Source: RAM1 sp041905405 (lineage in GTDB: Bacteria > Pseudomonadota > Gammaproteobacteria > Burkholderiales > Burkholderiaceae_C). Taken from it: a stretch of 64,000 nucleotides of DNA. Location: contig JAYRLC010000001.1 of assembly GCA_041905405.1 (NCBI GenBank), positions 124,001-188,000 on the forward strand, in the 5' to 3' direction. The position numbers and the translations under genes were made by a program. The notes below the pieces were generated by a model. The model saw only the letters and a program-made list of their open reading frames with translations. It searched no databases and was not told the origin of the DNA. Below are positions 33,564 through 42,297 of this stretch, piece after piece; within the stretch, counting starts at the first letter, position 1; each line of letters opens with the position of its first letter.

Positions 33564-34285
33564 GCAACAACCTCCTCGAACTGTCCGGCGTGCACACGCA
33601 CATCGGGGCGTACCACATCCTGCACGGCGTTCATCTCGCCGTGCCGCGCGGGCAGCTGACCATGCTGCTGGGCCGCAACGGCGCCGGCAAGACGACCACG
33701 TTGCGCACCATCATGGGCCTGTGGCAGGCCTCGCAGGGCAGCGTGCGCTTCAACGACAGCGACATCACGAAGCTGAACACGCCGCAGATCGCCGGCATGA
33801 ACATCGCGTACGTGCCCGAAAACATGGGCATCTTCGCGGACCTGACGGTGAAAGAGAACATGCTGCTGGCCGCGCGCAGTGCCAGGCATGCGGGCCAGAT
33901 GGACGAGGCTCGGCTGAAGTGGATCTTCGGCCTGTTCCCGGCCGTCGAGAAGTTCTGGAACCACCCCGCCGGCAAGCTGTCGGGCGGGCAAAAGCAGATG
34001 CTGGCCGTCTCGCGCGCCATCGTGGAGCCGCGCGAGCTGCTCATCATCGATGAGCCCAGCAAGGGTCTGGCGCCCGCGATCATCAACAACATGATCGACG
34101 CCTTCGGCCAGCTCAAGGCCAGCGGCGTGACGATTTTGCTGGTCGAGCAGAACTTCAACTTCGCCAAGCGCCTGGGCGACACCGTGGCCGTCATGGACAA
34201 CGGTGTCGTGGTGCATGCGGGCTCGATGAAAGAGCTGGCCGACGACGAAGAACTCCAGACCTCCCTGCTGGGGCTCGCGCTATGA
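33560..34285 (+). CDS. livF: ABC transporter ATPase, LivF type
   Basis: A 241-residue nucleotide-binding subunit. Walker A GRNGAGKTTT, signature LSGGQKQMLAV and Walker B LLIIDEPSKGLAP are all standard. It overlaps livG upstream and livH downstream by four bases each (ATGA), so the three subunits are made in step. The LSGGQ is canonical, unlike that of its partner. Confidence 0.95.
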   Translation: MSNNLLELSGVHTHIGAYHILHGVHLAVPRGQLTMLLGRNGAGKTTTLRTIMGLWQASQGSVRFNDSDITKLNTPQIAGMNIAYVPENMGIFADLTVKENMLLAARSARHAGQMDEARLKWIFGLFPAVEKFWNHPAGKLSGGQKQMLAVSRAIVEPRELLIIDEPSKGLAPAIINNMIDAFGQLKASGVTILLVEQNFNFAKRLGDTVAVMDNGVVVHAGSMKELADDEELQTSLLGLAL

Positions 34286-35265
34286 AGAACCTTGATTTCG
34301 ACTGGAAACCGCTGGCCCTGGTGCCCGCCCTGGCACTGCTGGCCCTGCCGCTCATCGGTTCGGGCTCGACCTGGCTCACGCTGACCGTGGCGGGCCTGGC
34401 CATGGGCATGATCATCTTCATCATCGCCTCGGGCCTGACGCTGGTGTTCGGCCTGATGGACGTGCTGAACTTCGGCCACGGCGTGTTCATCGCGCTGGGC
34501 GCGTACGTCGCCACGTCGGTGCTGGCCGGCATGGGCGACTGGACGCAGTCGGCCGAGCTGTGGCGCAACCTCGTGGCGTTGCTTGTGGCCATGACCGTGG
34601 GCATGCTGGTGGCGGGCGCCATCGGCGTTGCGTTCGAACGCGTGATCGTGCGGCCGGTGTACGGACAGCACCTCAAGCAGATCCTCATCACCATGGGCGG
34701 CATGATCATCGGTGAAGAGTTCATCAAGGTGATCTGGGGTCCGCAGCAGATCGCGCTGCCCATGCCCGAGGCGCTGCGCGGCTCGCTGCTGCTGGGCGAC
34801 GCGTCCATCGAGCGCTACCGGCTGCTCGCGGTGCTGGTGGGCGTGGCGGTGTTCGCACTGCTGGCCTGGACGCTCGCGCGCACCAAGATCGGCCTGCTGA
34901 TCCGTGCCGGCGTGCAGGACCGCGAGATGGTCGAGTCGCTGGGCTACCGCATCCGCCGCCTGTTCGTGGGCGTGTTCGTGGTGGGCAGCGCGCTGGCCGG
35001 CCTGGGCGGCGTGATGTGGGGCCTGTACCAGCAGAGCGTGACGCCGCAGATGGGGGCGCAGGTCAACATCCTGATCTTCATCGTGATCATCATCGGTGGG
35101 CTGGGCTCGACGGGTGGTGCGCTGATCGGCGCGCTGCTGGTAGGGCTGATGGCCAACTACACCGGCTTTCTGGCGCCCAAGGTGGCGCTGTTCTCCAACA
35201 TCGCACTGATGGTGGCGGTGCTGTTGTGGCGCCCGCAGGGTGTGTACCCCGTGACCAACCGCTGA
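34282..35265 (+). CDS. livH: ABC transporter permease, LivH type
   Basis: A 327-residue inner-membrane permease with about eight hydrophobic segments. The family segment GLTLVFGLMDVLNFGHGVFIALGAY (about 50-75) and the C-terminal IFIVIIIGGLGSTGGALIGALLVG are typical of LivH. It pairs with LivM to form the channel. It overlaps livF by ATGA; livM follows after 13 bases. Confidence 0.95.
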   Translation: MKNLDFDWKPLALVPALALLALPLIGSGSTWLTLTVAGLAMGMIIFIIASGLTLVFGLMDVLNFGHGVFIALGAYVATSVLAGMGDWTQSAELWRNLVALLVAMTVGMLVAGAIGVAFERVIVRPVYGQHLKQILITMGGMIIGEEFIKVIWGPQQIALPMPEALRGSLLLGDASIERYRLLAVLVGVAVFALLAWTLARTKIGLLIRAGVQDREMVESLGYRIRRLFVGVFVVGSALAGLGGVMWGLYQQSVTPQMGAQVNILIFIVIIIGGLGSTGGALIGALLVGLMANYTGFLAPKVALFSNIALMVAVLLWRPQGVYPVTNR

Positions 35266-35278
35266 AGGGATGCACACC

Positions 35279-36358
35279 ATGTTCAACCGCATTCTTTCCA
35301 ACGATTACCCCCGCAGCAAGGTGCTGGCCGCCATTCTGGTCGTGCTGCTGCTGGGCCTGGCGTTCGCGCCGTTCATCTTCCCCGGCGTCAAGGCGCTGTC
35401 GGTCGCGGCCAAGGTGCTCGTGTTCATCGTGCTGGTGGCCAGCTTCGACCTGCTGCTGGGCTACACGGGCATCGTGAGCTTTGCGCACACGATGTTCTTT
35501 GGCATAGGCGCCTATGGCATCGCCATTGTCAGCACGCGCCTGGGCGCGAGCTGGGAGTCGCTGCTGCTGGGCCTGGGCGCGTCGCTGGCCGTGTCGTTCG
35601 TGCTGTCGCTGGCCATCGGCCTGTTTTCGCTGCGTGTGCGGGCGATCTTCTTCGCCATGATCACGCTGGCCGTGGCGGCGGCGTTCCAGACGCTCGCGTC
35701 CCAGCTGTCGGACCTGACGGGTGGCGAGGACGGCCTGAGCTTCAAGCTGCCCGCGCTGCTGATGCCCAGCACCGAGTTCCTGCCCGAGCCCTTCCTGGGC
35801 GTGAGCGTGGACGGGCGGCTGCTCACGTATTACCTGCTGTTCGCGACGGCGCTGGTGCTGCTGCTGGCGCTGCTGCGCATCGTGAACTCGCCGTTCGGCC
35901 GCGTGCTGCAGGCCATCCGCGAGAACGAGTTCCGCGCCGAAGCCATCGGCTACCGGGTGGTGGTCTACCGCACCACGTCCAGCGTGTTGTCGGCGCTGTT
36001 CGCCACGCTGGCCGGCGCGATGCTGGCGCTCTGGCTGCGCTACAACGGACCGGACACGTCGCTGAGCTTCGAAATCATGATCGACGTGCTGCTCATCGTC
36101 GTGATCGGCGGCATGGGCACCATGTATGGCGCGGCCATCGGCTCGGTCGTGTTCCTGGTGGCGCAAAGCTACCTGCAGGACCTGCTCAAGCTGGCCAGCG
36201 GCGCGGCGTCGGGCGTGCCGTTGCTGTCCGCGCTGTTGTCGCCGGACCGCTGGCTGTTGTGGCTGGGCCTGCTGTTCGTGCTGTCGGTTTACTACTTCCC
36301 CACCGGCGTTGTGGGGCGGCTTCGTGCCGCAAGCTCCAGGGAGCCATCCCGCAAATGA
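35279..36358 (+). CDS. livM: ABC transporter permease, LivM type
   Basis: A 359-residue inner-membrane permease with about nine to ten hydrophobic segments. GYTGIVSFAHTMFFGIGAY and the VVIGGMGTMYGAAIGSVVF loop are LivM hallmarks. Two starts are close: ATG 35270 has AAGGG almost touching it, whereas ATG 35279 leaves a normal spacing, so 35279 is preferred. The C-terminal tail is short and basic. The second binding-protein gene follows after 12 bases, so all belong to one operon. Confidence 0.94.
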   Translation: MFNRILSNDYPRSKVLAAILVVLLLGLAFAPFIFPGVKALSVAAKVLVFIVLVASFDLLLGYTGIVSFAHTMFFGIGAYGIAIVSTRLGASWESLLLGLGASLAVSFVLSLAIGLFSLRVRAIFFAMITLAVAAAFQTLASQLSDLTGGEDGLSFKLPALLMPSTEFLPEPFLGVSVDGRLLTYYLLFATALVLLLALLRIVNSPFGRVLQAIRENEFRAEAIGYRVVVYRTTSSVLSALFATLAGAMLALWLRYNGPDTSLSFEIMIDVLLIVVIGGMGTMYGAAIGSVVFLVAQSYLQDLLKLASGAASGVPLLSALLSPDRWLLWLGLLFVLSVYYFPTGVVGRLRAASSREPSRK

Positions 36359-36370
36359 CGGAGACAAACC

Positions 36371-37507
36371 ATGAGCTTCTGGAGATCACTGGGTAAGCTG
36401 GGCGCCGCCGTGGCGCTCGCGGGAGCGGCGCTGGCCGCCACCGCACAGGACATCGTTGTCGGCCAGGTCGCGCCGCTGTCGGGCGTGCTCGCCAGCACGG
36501 GCCAGCAGATGGTGCTGGGCGGCAAGATCTATTTCGACCACATCAACAGCCGCGGCGGCATTCACGGCGCAAAGATCAAACAGCTCGTCGTGGACGATGG
36601 CTACAAGGTCGACGAGACCGTGCGGCTCACACAGGAACTGCTGGCGCGTTCTGACGTGGTGGCGCTCTACGGCTTTGCCGGCACCGCCAATGTGGGCAAG
36701 CTGCTGGCCGATGGGGTGCTGGAGCAGGGCGGGGCGGCGCTGGTGGCGCCCTACACCGGCGGGGAGCCGCTGCGCAGCCCGTTCAACCCCTGGATCTACC
36801 ACGTGCGCGCGGGCTATGCGGACGAGGCCGAGCACATGGTCCAGCAGGTCACCACGCTGGGCATGAACCGCGTGGCCGTGATGTACCAGGACGACGGTTT
36901 CGGCAAGGCGGGCCTGCTGGGCGTGGAAGCGGCGCTGGCCAAGCGCGGCCTCAAGGTCACGGTGGCCGCGGGCTACGAGCGCAACACCGACAAGGTCGAC
37001 GACGCCGTGAAGAAGATCAAGGCATCCGATGCGCAGGCCGTGATCATGATTTCCATCAACAAGCCCACGGCTGCGTTCATCAAGCGCTACCGCGAATCGG
37101 GCGGCGGCGCGCAGCTGTACAACATCTCGGTCGTGGACCCCACGGAGCTGGTCAAGCTCGCGGGCCTGAAGAACGCGCACGGCCTGGGCATCAGCCAGGT
37201 GGTGCCGTATCCCTACATGCCCAACTTGCCCGTGATCCGCGAATACCAGGCGCTGCTGGCCAAGCATGCGCCTGGCGAGCACGTGAACTACACGAGCTTC
37301 GAACAGTTCCTGGGTGCCAAGGTGCTGGTCGAGGCGCTGCGCCGCGCCGGCCCCAAGCCCACGCGGGCCAAGGTCGCCAAAGCGCTTGAGACGCTGGGCG
37401 CCTGGGACCTGGGCGGCGTCACGGTCAGCTACTCACCCGACAACCGGGTGGGGTCGCGGTATGTGGAGGTCACCGTCATCGGCAGCAGCGGCAAACTGCT
37501 GAAGTAA
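36371..37507 (+). CDS. ABC transporter substrate-binding protein (HAAT type), second copy
   Basis: A 378-residue periplasmic binding protein. Signal peptide about 1-25 (ALAATAQ); mature start DIVVGQVAPLSGVLASTGQQM, a standard HAAT opening. It belongs to the same fold family as the first binding protein of this operon but is clearly divergent, so the two probably bind different ligands or sizes of ligand for one LivGFHM core. It starts 12 bases after livM with GGAGA before the ATG. The ligand is unknown. Confidence 0.93.
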   Translation: MSFWRSLGKLGAAVALAGAALAATAQDIVVGQVAPLSGVLASTGQQMVLGGKIYFDHINSRGGIHGAKIKQLVVDDGYKVDETVRLTQELLARSDVVALYGFAGTANVGKLLADGVLEQGGAALVAPYTGGEPLRSPFNPWIYHVRAGYADEAEHMVQQVTTLGMNRVAVMYQDDGFGKAGLLGVEAALAKRGLKVTVAAGYERNTDKVDDAVKKIKASDAQAVIMISINKPTAAFIKRYRESGGGAQLYNISVVDPTELVKLAGLKNAHGLGISQVVPYPYMPNLPVIREYQALLAKHAPGEHVNYTSFEQFLGAKVLVEALRRAGPKPTRAKVAKALETLGAWDLGGVTVSYSPDNRVGSRYVEVTVIGSSGKLLK

Positions 37508-37564
37508 GGCGGGCGGCCTGCGCAACAACGAAAACGAATACAACAACCAGGCAGAGGAACGGCC

Positions 37565-38458
37565 ATGGCACCTACATCCAGCTATGTGACCTGCGCAGGG
37601 CGCGAAATCCATTACACCGAATGGGGCGCCGGGCATGACCGGACCCTCATCGCGTGGCACGGCCTGGCCCGTACCGGCCGCGACATGGACGAGCTGGCGG
37701 CGCACATGAGCGCGCGCGGCTGGCGTGTGATCTGCCCCGACACGATCGGCCGCGGACTGAGCCAGTGGGCGGTGGACCCGCACAACGAATACCGCCTGGC
37801 GTTCTACGCACGCATCGCGGCAGACCTGATGGACAGGCTGCAGGTGGACGAGGCGCACTGGGTCGGCACGTCCATGGGCGGTGCGATCGGCACGGTGTGC
37901 GCGGCGGGGTTGTTCCAGCCGCAGCTGAAAGGCCGGATCAAGAGCCTGGTGCTCAACGACAATGCGCCGCGCCTGGCGGCGCCGGCCGTGGAGCGCATCA
38001 AGGCGTATGCGGGCAGCCCCCCGGCATTTGCCACGATCGCGGAGCTGGAGTCGTTCTTCCGCCAGGTCTACAAGCCCTATGGCTGGCTCAGTGACGCGCA
38101 GTGGCGACGCTTGACTGAAACCTCCACGCGCCGCCTGCCGGATGGCCGTGTCACGCCGCACTACGACCCGGCCATGGTGCGCCAGTTCATCGACCACCCC
38201 ACGGACTATGACCTGTGGGAGCACTACGACGCGCTCACGATCCCCGTGCTGTGCCTGCGCGGCGAGGACTCCGATCTGGTGCTGCCCGGGACCACCGACG
38301 AGATGTGCCGCCGCGGCCCGGGCGCGCGCGGCCTGGCGCACGTGATCGAGGTGCCGGGTTGCGGCCATGCCCCTGCGCTGAACGTGGCGTCCCAACTGGA
38401 CGCCGTCGCGGGCTTCATCGAATCGGTGCGCGAGCGGGACCTGCTATCCAGTCACTGA
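37565..38458 (+). CDS. Alpha/beta hydrolase
   Basis: A 297-residue cytoplasmic alpha/beta-fold hydrolase without signal peptide. The nucleophile elbow is GTSMGG (Ser about 103), the oxyanion segment is AWHGLARTGRD (30-40), a late Asp lies in GEDSDLV, and the catalytic His is in GCGHAPAL. It is the last gene of the run after the second binding protein (57 bases). The context suggests it acts on the imported compound, for instance an oligomer of 3-hydroxybutyrate, but similar folds serve many esters. Its end overlaps convergent hemH by seven bases. Confidence 0.88.
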   Translation: MAPTSSYVTCAGREIHYTEWGAGHDRTLIAWHGLARTGRDMDELAAHMSARGWRVICPDTIGRGLSQWAVDPHNEYRLAFYARIAADLMDRLQVDEAHWVGTSMGGAIGTVCAAGLFQPQLKGRIKSLVLNDNAPRLAAPAVERIKAYAGSPPAFATIAELESFFRQVYKPYGWLSDAQWRRLTETSTRRLPDGRVTPHYDPAMVRQFIDHPTDYDLWEHYDALTIPVLCLRGEDSDLVLPGTTDEMCRRGPGARGLAHVIEVPGCGHAPALNVASQLDAVAGFIESVRERDLLSSH

Positions 38459-39555
38459 GGTGCGCCCAGCGCAAGCGCGGCGGCGCGGCTGGCCTGCAGC
38501 GCCGCGGGGTCGGGCGCTTGCCGCGTGGGCCAGCCTGCCAGGTGGTCCACCGCGATGCTGCACAGTGCATCGACCCATGCGGGGCTGTCGTTCAGGCACG
38601 GGATGTAGCGGAACTCCTTTCCGCCGGCCTGCAGGAACGCGTCGCGCGCTTCCATGTTGATTTCTTCCAGCGTTTCCAGGCAATCGGCGGTGAACCCCGG
38701 GCAGACCACGTCCACGCGCCGCGTTCCCGAGTGCGCCAGCGCGACGAGCGTCGGCTCGGTATAGGGTTCCAGCCATTTGGCCTTGCCGAACCGTGACTGG
38801 AACGTGACCCGGTAGCGGTCCGCGCCCAGGCCCAGGGCCTGGGCCAGCAGGCGGGCGGTCTTGTGGCATTCGCAGTGGTAGGGGTCTCCGAGGTGCAGGG
38901 TGCGCTCGGGCACGCCGTGAAAGCTCATGACCAGTTGCTCGGGCTGGCCATGCTCGTCCCAGCCCGCGCGGATGCGGGTGGCCAGCGCGGCGATGTAGCC
39001 GGCGTCGTCGTGGTAGCGCTGCACGAACCGCAGCTCGGGGATGGTGCGCGTGCGGGCAGCCCAGTCATAGACTGCATCGCAAACGCTGGCGGTGGTGGTG
39101 CCGCTGTACTGGGGATAGGCCGGCAGGACGAGGATGCGCGACACGCCTTCGGCCTTCAGCGCATCAAGCTGCGACGCAATGCCGGGGTTTCCGTAACGCA
39201 TGGCGCAACGCACCGTCACGTCGTGCCCGCGCGCCGCCAGCGCCGTGCCCAGTTGTTCGGCCTGTCGCTGCGTCCAGACCAGCAGCGGCGAGCCTTCGGG
39301 CAGCCAGATGCCCTTGTACTTCTGCGCGGACTTCGCGGGCCGCACCCGCAGGATCACGCCATGCAGGATCGGCAGCCAGACGAGCCGCGGGATTTCCACC
39401 ACGCGCGGATCGCTCAGGAACTGGGCCAGGTAGCGGCGCACGGAGGGCGCATCGGGCGCGTCGGGTGTTCCCAGGTTGCACAGCAGCACGGCCGTGCGCT
39501 GCGGCTGCCCGTGGGCATGGGCAGGCTCCTGTCGATAGGGGGAAGCGAAGGTCAT
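38452..39555 (-). CDS. hemH: Ferrochelatase
   Basis: A 367-residue enzyme that inserts Fe2+ into protoporphyrin IX, the last step of heme synthesis. Motifs: LLCNLGTPDAP at the N-terminus, YPQYSGTTTASV, SFHGVPERTL with the metal-handling His, and CPGFTADCLETLEEI with the conserved Glu. ATG 39555 has GGGGAG before it and gives the usual length; the frame is open upstream only as a shadow of the divergent HAD gene. Only 18 bases separate its start from that gene, so the promoters must lie inside each other's coding regions. Confidence 0.97.
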   Translation of the reverse strand: MTFASPYRQEPAHAHGQPQRTAVLLCNLGTPDAPDAPSVRRYLAQFLSDPRVVEIPRLVWLPILHGVILRVRPAKSAQKYKGIWLPEGSPLLVWTQRQAEQLGTALAARGHDVTVRCAMRYGNPGIASQLDALKAEGVSRILVLPAYPQYSGTTTASVCDAVYDWAARTRTIPELRFVQRYHDDAGYIAALATRIRAGWDEHGQPEQLVMSFHGVPERTLHLGDPYHCECHKTARLLAQALGLGADRYRVTFQSRFGKAKWLEPYTEPTLVALAHSGTRRVDVVCPGFTADCLETLEEINMEARDAFLQAGGKEFRYIPCLNDSPAWVDALCSIAVDHLAGWPTRQAPDPAALQASRAAALALGAPQ

Positions 39556-39573
39556 GATGTATTCTCCCCGACC

Positions 39574-40269
39574 ATGCTCGATCCTTCCAAGATCAAGGCC
39601 ATCTCGCTGGACCTGGATGACACGCTGTGGCCCATCTGGCCCACGATCGAGCGCGCCGAAAAGGTGCTGCACGACTGGCTCAACGACAACGCGCCCATGG
39701 CCGCGGCGCTGTTCTCCAGCCCCACCGCGCTGCGCGAGATCCGCGACTACATGGCCGCCAACCGGCCCGACCTCAAGAACGACCTGAGCGCCGTCCGGCG
39801 CGAGTCGATCCGCCTGGCGCTGTACCGGGCCGGTGAAAACCCGCTGCTGGCCGAAACCGCATTCGAGGTGTTCTTTGCCGAACGCCAGCGTGTTGAACTG
39901 TTTGACGACGTGCGGCCCGCGCTGGAGTTCCTGGCATCGCGCTATCCGCTGGTCAGCCTGTCCAACGGAAACGCCGACGTGCATCGCGTGGGTCTGGGCG
40001 CTTATTTCCGCGCTGCCATCTCGGCGCGCGAATTTGGTGTGGGCAAACCTGATCCGCGCATCTTCCACGCTGCCGCTGGCGCGGTGGACGTGATGCCAGG
40101 TGATGTACTGCACATCGGCGACGACGTCATGCTGGACGTGCTGGGCGCCATGAACTGCGGCATGCAGGCCGCATGGGTCAACCGCGCCGACAACCTGTGG
40201 CCGCACGACGCGCAGCCGCACATGATCCTGACCAACCTGACGGAACTGTGCGAACTGCTGCGCGACTGA
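39574..40269 (+). CDS. HAD-family phosphatase (YigB-like)
   Basis: A 231-residue HAD hydrolase. Motif I DLDDT has nucleophile Asp13 and acid Asp15; motif II is SLSNGN; motif III Lys is in GVGKPDPRIF; motif IV is GDDVMLDV. The helical cap between motifs I and II fits subfamily IA. YigB-like members dephosphorylate FMN and the riboflavin precursor, but HAD specificity cannot be read from sequence. It is divergent from hemH, with starts 18 bases apart. Confidence 0.9.
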   Translation: MLDPSKIKAISLDLDDTLWPIWPTIERAEKVLHDWLNDNAPMAAALFSSPTALREIRDYMAANRPDLKNDLSAVRRESIRLALYRAGENPLLAETAFEVFFAERQRVELFDDVRPALEFLASRYPLVSLSNGNADVHRVGLGAYFRAAISAREFGVGKPDPRIFHAAAGAVDVMPGDVLHIGDDVMLDVLGAMNCGMQAAWVNRADNLWPHDAQPHMILTNLTELCELLRD

Positions 40270-40285
40270 GCGGCCGAGCTGCCGG

Positions 40286-41134
40286 CTACAGCCGGCCGAG
40301 GGCCTGCACTTTCCACGCAAGCCAGAACTTGCGCAGCGGCGTTAGGCTCACGCGCTGGTGCAGCACGCGAAAACCATCGCGCTCGATCTCGCGCAGCAGC
40401 GTGCGGTAGATGCTGGCCATCATGAGCCCCGGCTTTTGTGCCCGCCGGTCCGCGGGCGGCAGCAGCGCCAGCGCCTCGTCGTAGTAGCGGTGGGCCCGCC
40501 CGGCCTGAAAGCGCATCAGCGCCGTGAACCGGTCCGAATACGTGCGCTTGAGGATTTCATGCGCCTTCACGTCGAACTGCTGCAGCTCGTTGACGGGCAG
40601 ATAGATGCGCCCGCGCAGGGCGTCCTCGCCCACGTCGCGGATGATGTTGGTCAGCTGGAACGCCAGCCCCAGCTTGTGCGCGTATTCCGTGGTCTGCGGC
40701 TGGGTCTGCCCGAAGATGCCGGCCGATACCTCGCCCACGATGCCGGCCACCAGGTGGCAGTAGCGTGACAGGCCCGTGAAGTCCAGGTAGCGGGTCTGCT
40801 CCAGGTCCATCTGGCAGCCTTCGATCACGGCCAGCAGGTGGCGCGCCTCGATACCGTGGCCGGCGGCCAGCGGCATCAGCGCCTGCATGACCGGATGGGA
40901 GGGGTTGCCTGCGTAGGCACGGGTCACTTCGCCCTGCCACCAGGCGAGCTTGGTGCGGGCGACGCCGGCGTCCTCCACCTCGTCCACCACGTCGTCCACC
41001 TCGCGACAGAACGCGTAGAACGCGGTGATGGCCGCGCGGCGCGGCTGGGGCAGGAAAAGAAAGGCGTAATAGAAGCTGCTGCCCGACGCGGCGGCCTTGT
41101 CCTGCACGTACTGTTGCGGTGTCATGGGCGGCAT
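40286..41134 (-). CDS. hpnD: Presqualene diphosphate synthase HpnD
   Basis: A 282-residue squalene/phytoene-synthase-family enzyme. Asp-rich motifs are REVDDVVDEVED (about 44-55) and NIIRDVGEDALRGRIYLP. The N-terminus MTPQQYVQDKAAASGSSFYYAFLFLP is typical of HpnD, which joins two farnesyl diphosphates to presqualene diphosphate for hopanoid synthesis. The start may be ATG 41125 (MTPQQ), the usual family N-terminus, or ATG 41134. It lies just after a second family member. HpnE, which completes squalene, is not in the window. Confidence 0.92.
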   Translation of the reverse strand: MPPMTPQQYVQDKAAASGSSFYYAFLFLPQPRRAAITAFYAFCREVDDVVDEVEDAGVARTKLAWWQGEVTRAYAGNPSHPVMQALMPLAAGHGIEARHLLAVIEGCQMDLEQTRYLDFTGLSRYCHLVAGIVGEVSAGIFGQTQPQTTEYAHKLGLAFQLTNIIRDVGEDALRGRIYLPVNELQQFDVKAHEILKRTYSDRFTALMRFQAGRAHRYYDEALALLPPADRRAQKPGLMMASIYRTLLREIERDGFRVLHQRVSLTPLRKFWLAWKVQALGRL

Positions 41135-41147
41135 TGTCCCATCGCTC

Positions 41148-42173
41148 TCAACCCGCCAGGCGCCGGAAGCGCGCCTGCAGGGGCCCGTTGGCCGCCAGGG
41201 TCAGCGCCACCCCCAGCAGGATCTGGCGCACTTCGGCGCGCGGCACCTTCACGCGCGTGGCCAACGCCTGTGGCCCGGCCTGGCGCAGCAGCGCCAGTGT
41301 GCGGGCGCCCAGCAGCGCGGGCAGGGCGCTGGCGGCCCGCAGGCGGCGGTGGCGCAGCGCGCCGCAATAGCGCATGCCCTGCTCAAGCCGCAGACCCGCC
41401 TCGCCGAGCCAGTGCGTGTAGATGAACATCAGCCTTTCAGGCTGCGCGACGATGTCCCGCGGCGCCAGCCCCACTGCGGTCAACGCGTCGGCGGGCAGAT
41501 AGCAACGGCCCGCCGACAGGTCGGCGCCCGCGTCGCGCAGGATGTTGATGAGCTGCAGGCCGCTGCCGTACGCACGGCCCAGCGCCCGCATGTCCTGCGC
41601 CGGCAGCGTTGCAAAGTCCGGCAGGTGGCGCACGCACAGGTCGGTCCAGAACTCCCCGACACAGCCGGCCACGAGCCAGGTGTATTCCTCCAGCTCGGCG
41701 GCATTGGCCAGCGCGTGCACGGGGCCACCCGCGCCGAAGCGCTGCACATCCAGTGTCTGGCCGCGCGTGATGTGCCGCAGCACCGTGCGCACGTCCGCGC
41801 GGTCGGCGGCGTCCAGCACGTCAAGCCAGGCCAGACACTGCGGCAGCGCAAGGATCAGCGCGCGTTCATCGGCATCGTGCTGCCGCGCCGCGAAAGCCGC
41901 CATGGGACCGGCCAGCGCCGCACGGGCGGCCAGGTCGCCGTCGATGGCGGCCGCCAGAGTCGTCAGCGCGCTGGCGCGATCGGGCGCTGGCAGCTCGGCC
42001 GTATCGGCGACGGTATCGGTCGCCCGGGCCAGCAGATACGCCACGCCCACCGGCTCCCGCAGCGGCGCGGGCAGCAGCCGGATCGACAGGTAGAACGAGC
42101 GTGAAACGCCGCGCAGCAGGGCCAATTGGCCAAGGGCGGGGCGCATGGAAGCGGCGGGCGGTGTGGCGTGCAT
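41148..42173 (-). CDS. Squalene/phytoene synthase family protein
   Basis: A 341-residue head-to-head prenyl synthase. The first Asp-rich motif DTVAD is in YLLARATDTVADT, a form close to eukaryote-type squalene synthase, and the second, DAGAD, is in NILRDAGADLSAG. It may make squalene outright or act as the HpnC partner of HpnD; sequence alone does not settle this. It begins before hpnD by 14 bases on the same strand, so they are one operon. ATG 42173 is used; a second ATG nine codons in (MRPALGQ) is possible. Confidence 0.85.
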   Translation of the reverse strand: MHATPPAASMRPALGQLALLRGVSRSFYLSIRLLPAPLREPVGVAYLLARATDTVADTAELPAPDRASALTTLAAAIDGDLAARAALAGPMAAFAARQHDADERALILALPQCLAWLDVLDAADRADVRTVLRHITRGQTLDVQRFGAGGPVHALANAAELEEYTWLVAGCVGEFWTDLCVRHLPDFATLPAQDMRALGRAYGSGLQLINILRDAGADLSAGRCYLPADALTAVGLAPRDIVAQPERLMFIYTHWLGEAGLRLEQGMRYCGALRHRRLRAASALPALLGARTLALLRQAGPQALATRVKVPRAEVRQILLGVALTLAANGPLQARFRRLAG

Positions 42174-42193
42174 GGGACGGTCGCGATTGTCGC

Positions 42194-42242
42194 TTGACAG
42201 TGCTGGCGGTTTTTCCTAGATTACTAACCAGTCAGTCATTAA
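42194..42242 (+). promoter_or_regulatory. Promoter with TetR-type operator for the RND operon
   Basis: TTGACA (42194-42199), a 17-base spacer and TAGATT (42217-42222). An imperfect palindrome at 42221-42242 (core AACCAGTCAGTCATT, symmetric TTAnTnAC ends) overlaps the -10 and start point. This sequence style is common at operators of TetR-family repressors of efflux pumps. No tetR gene is adjacent in the window. Confidence 0.7.
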
Positions 42243-42297
42243 CGGGCTGACGGATGAATTTCGCGTACTTCCGCGTACCTTTCTTACTGCTTCTGCC

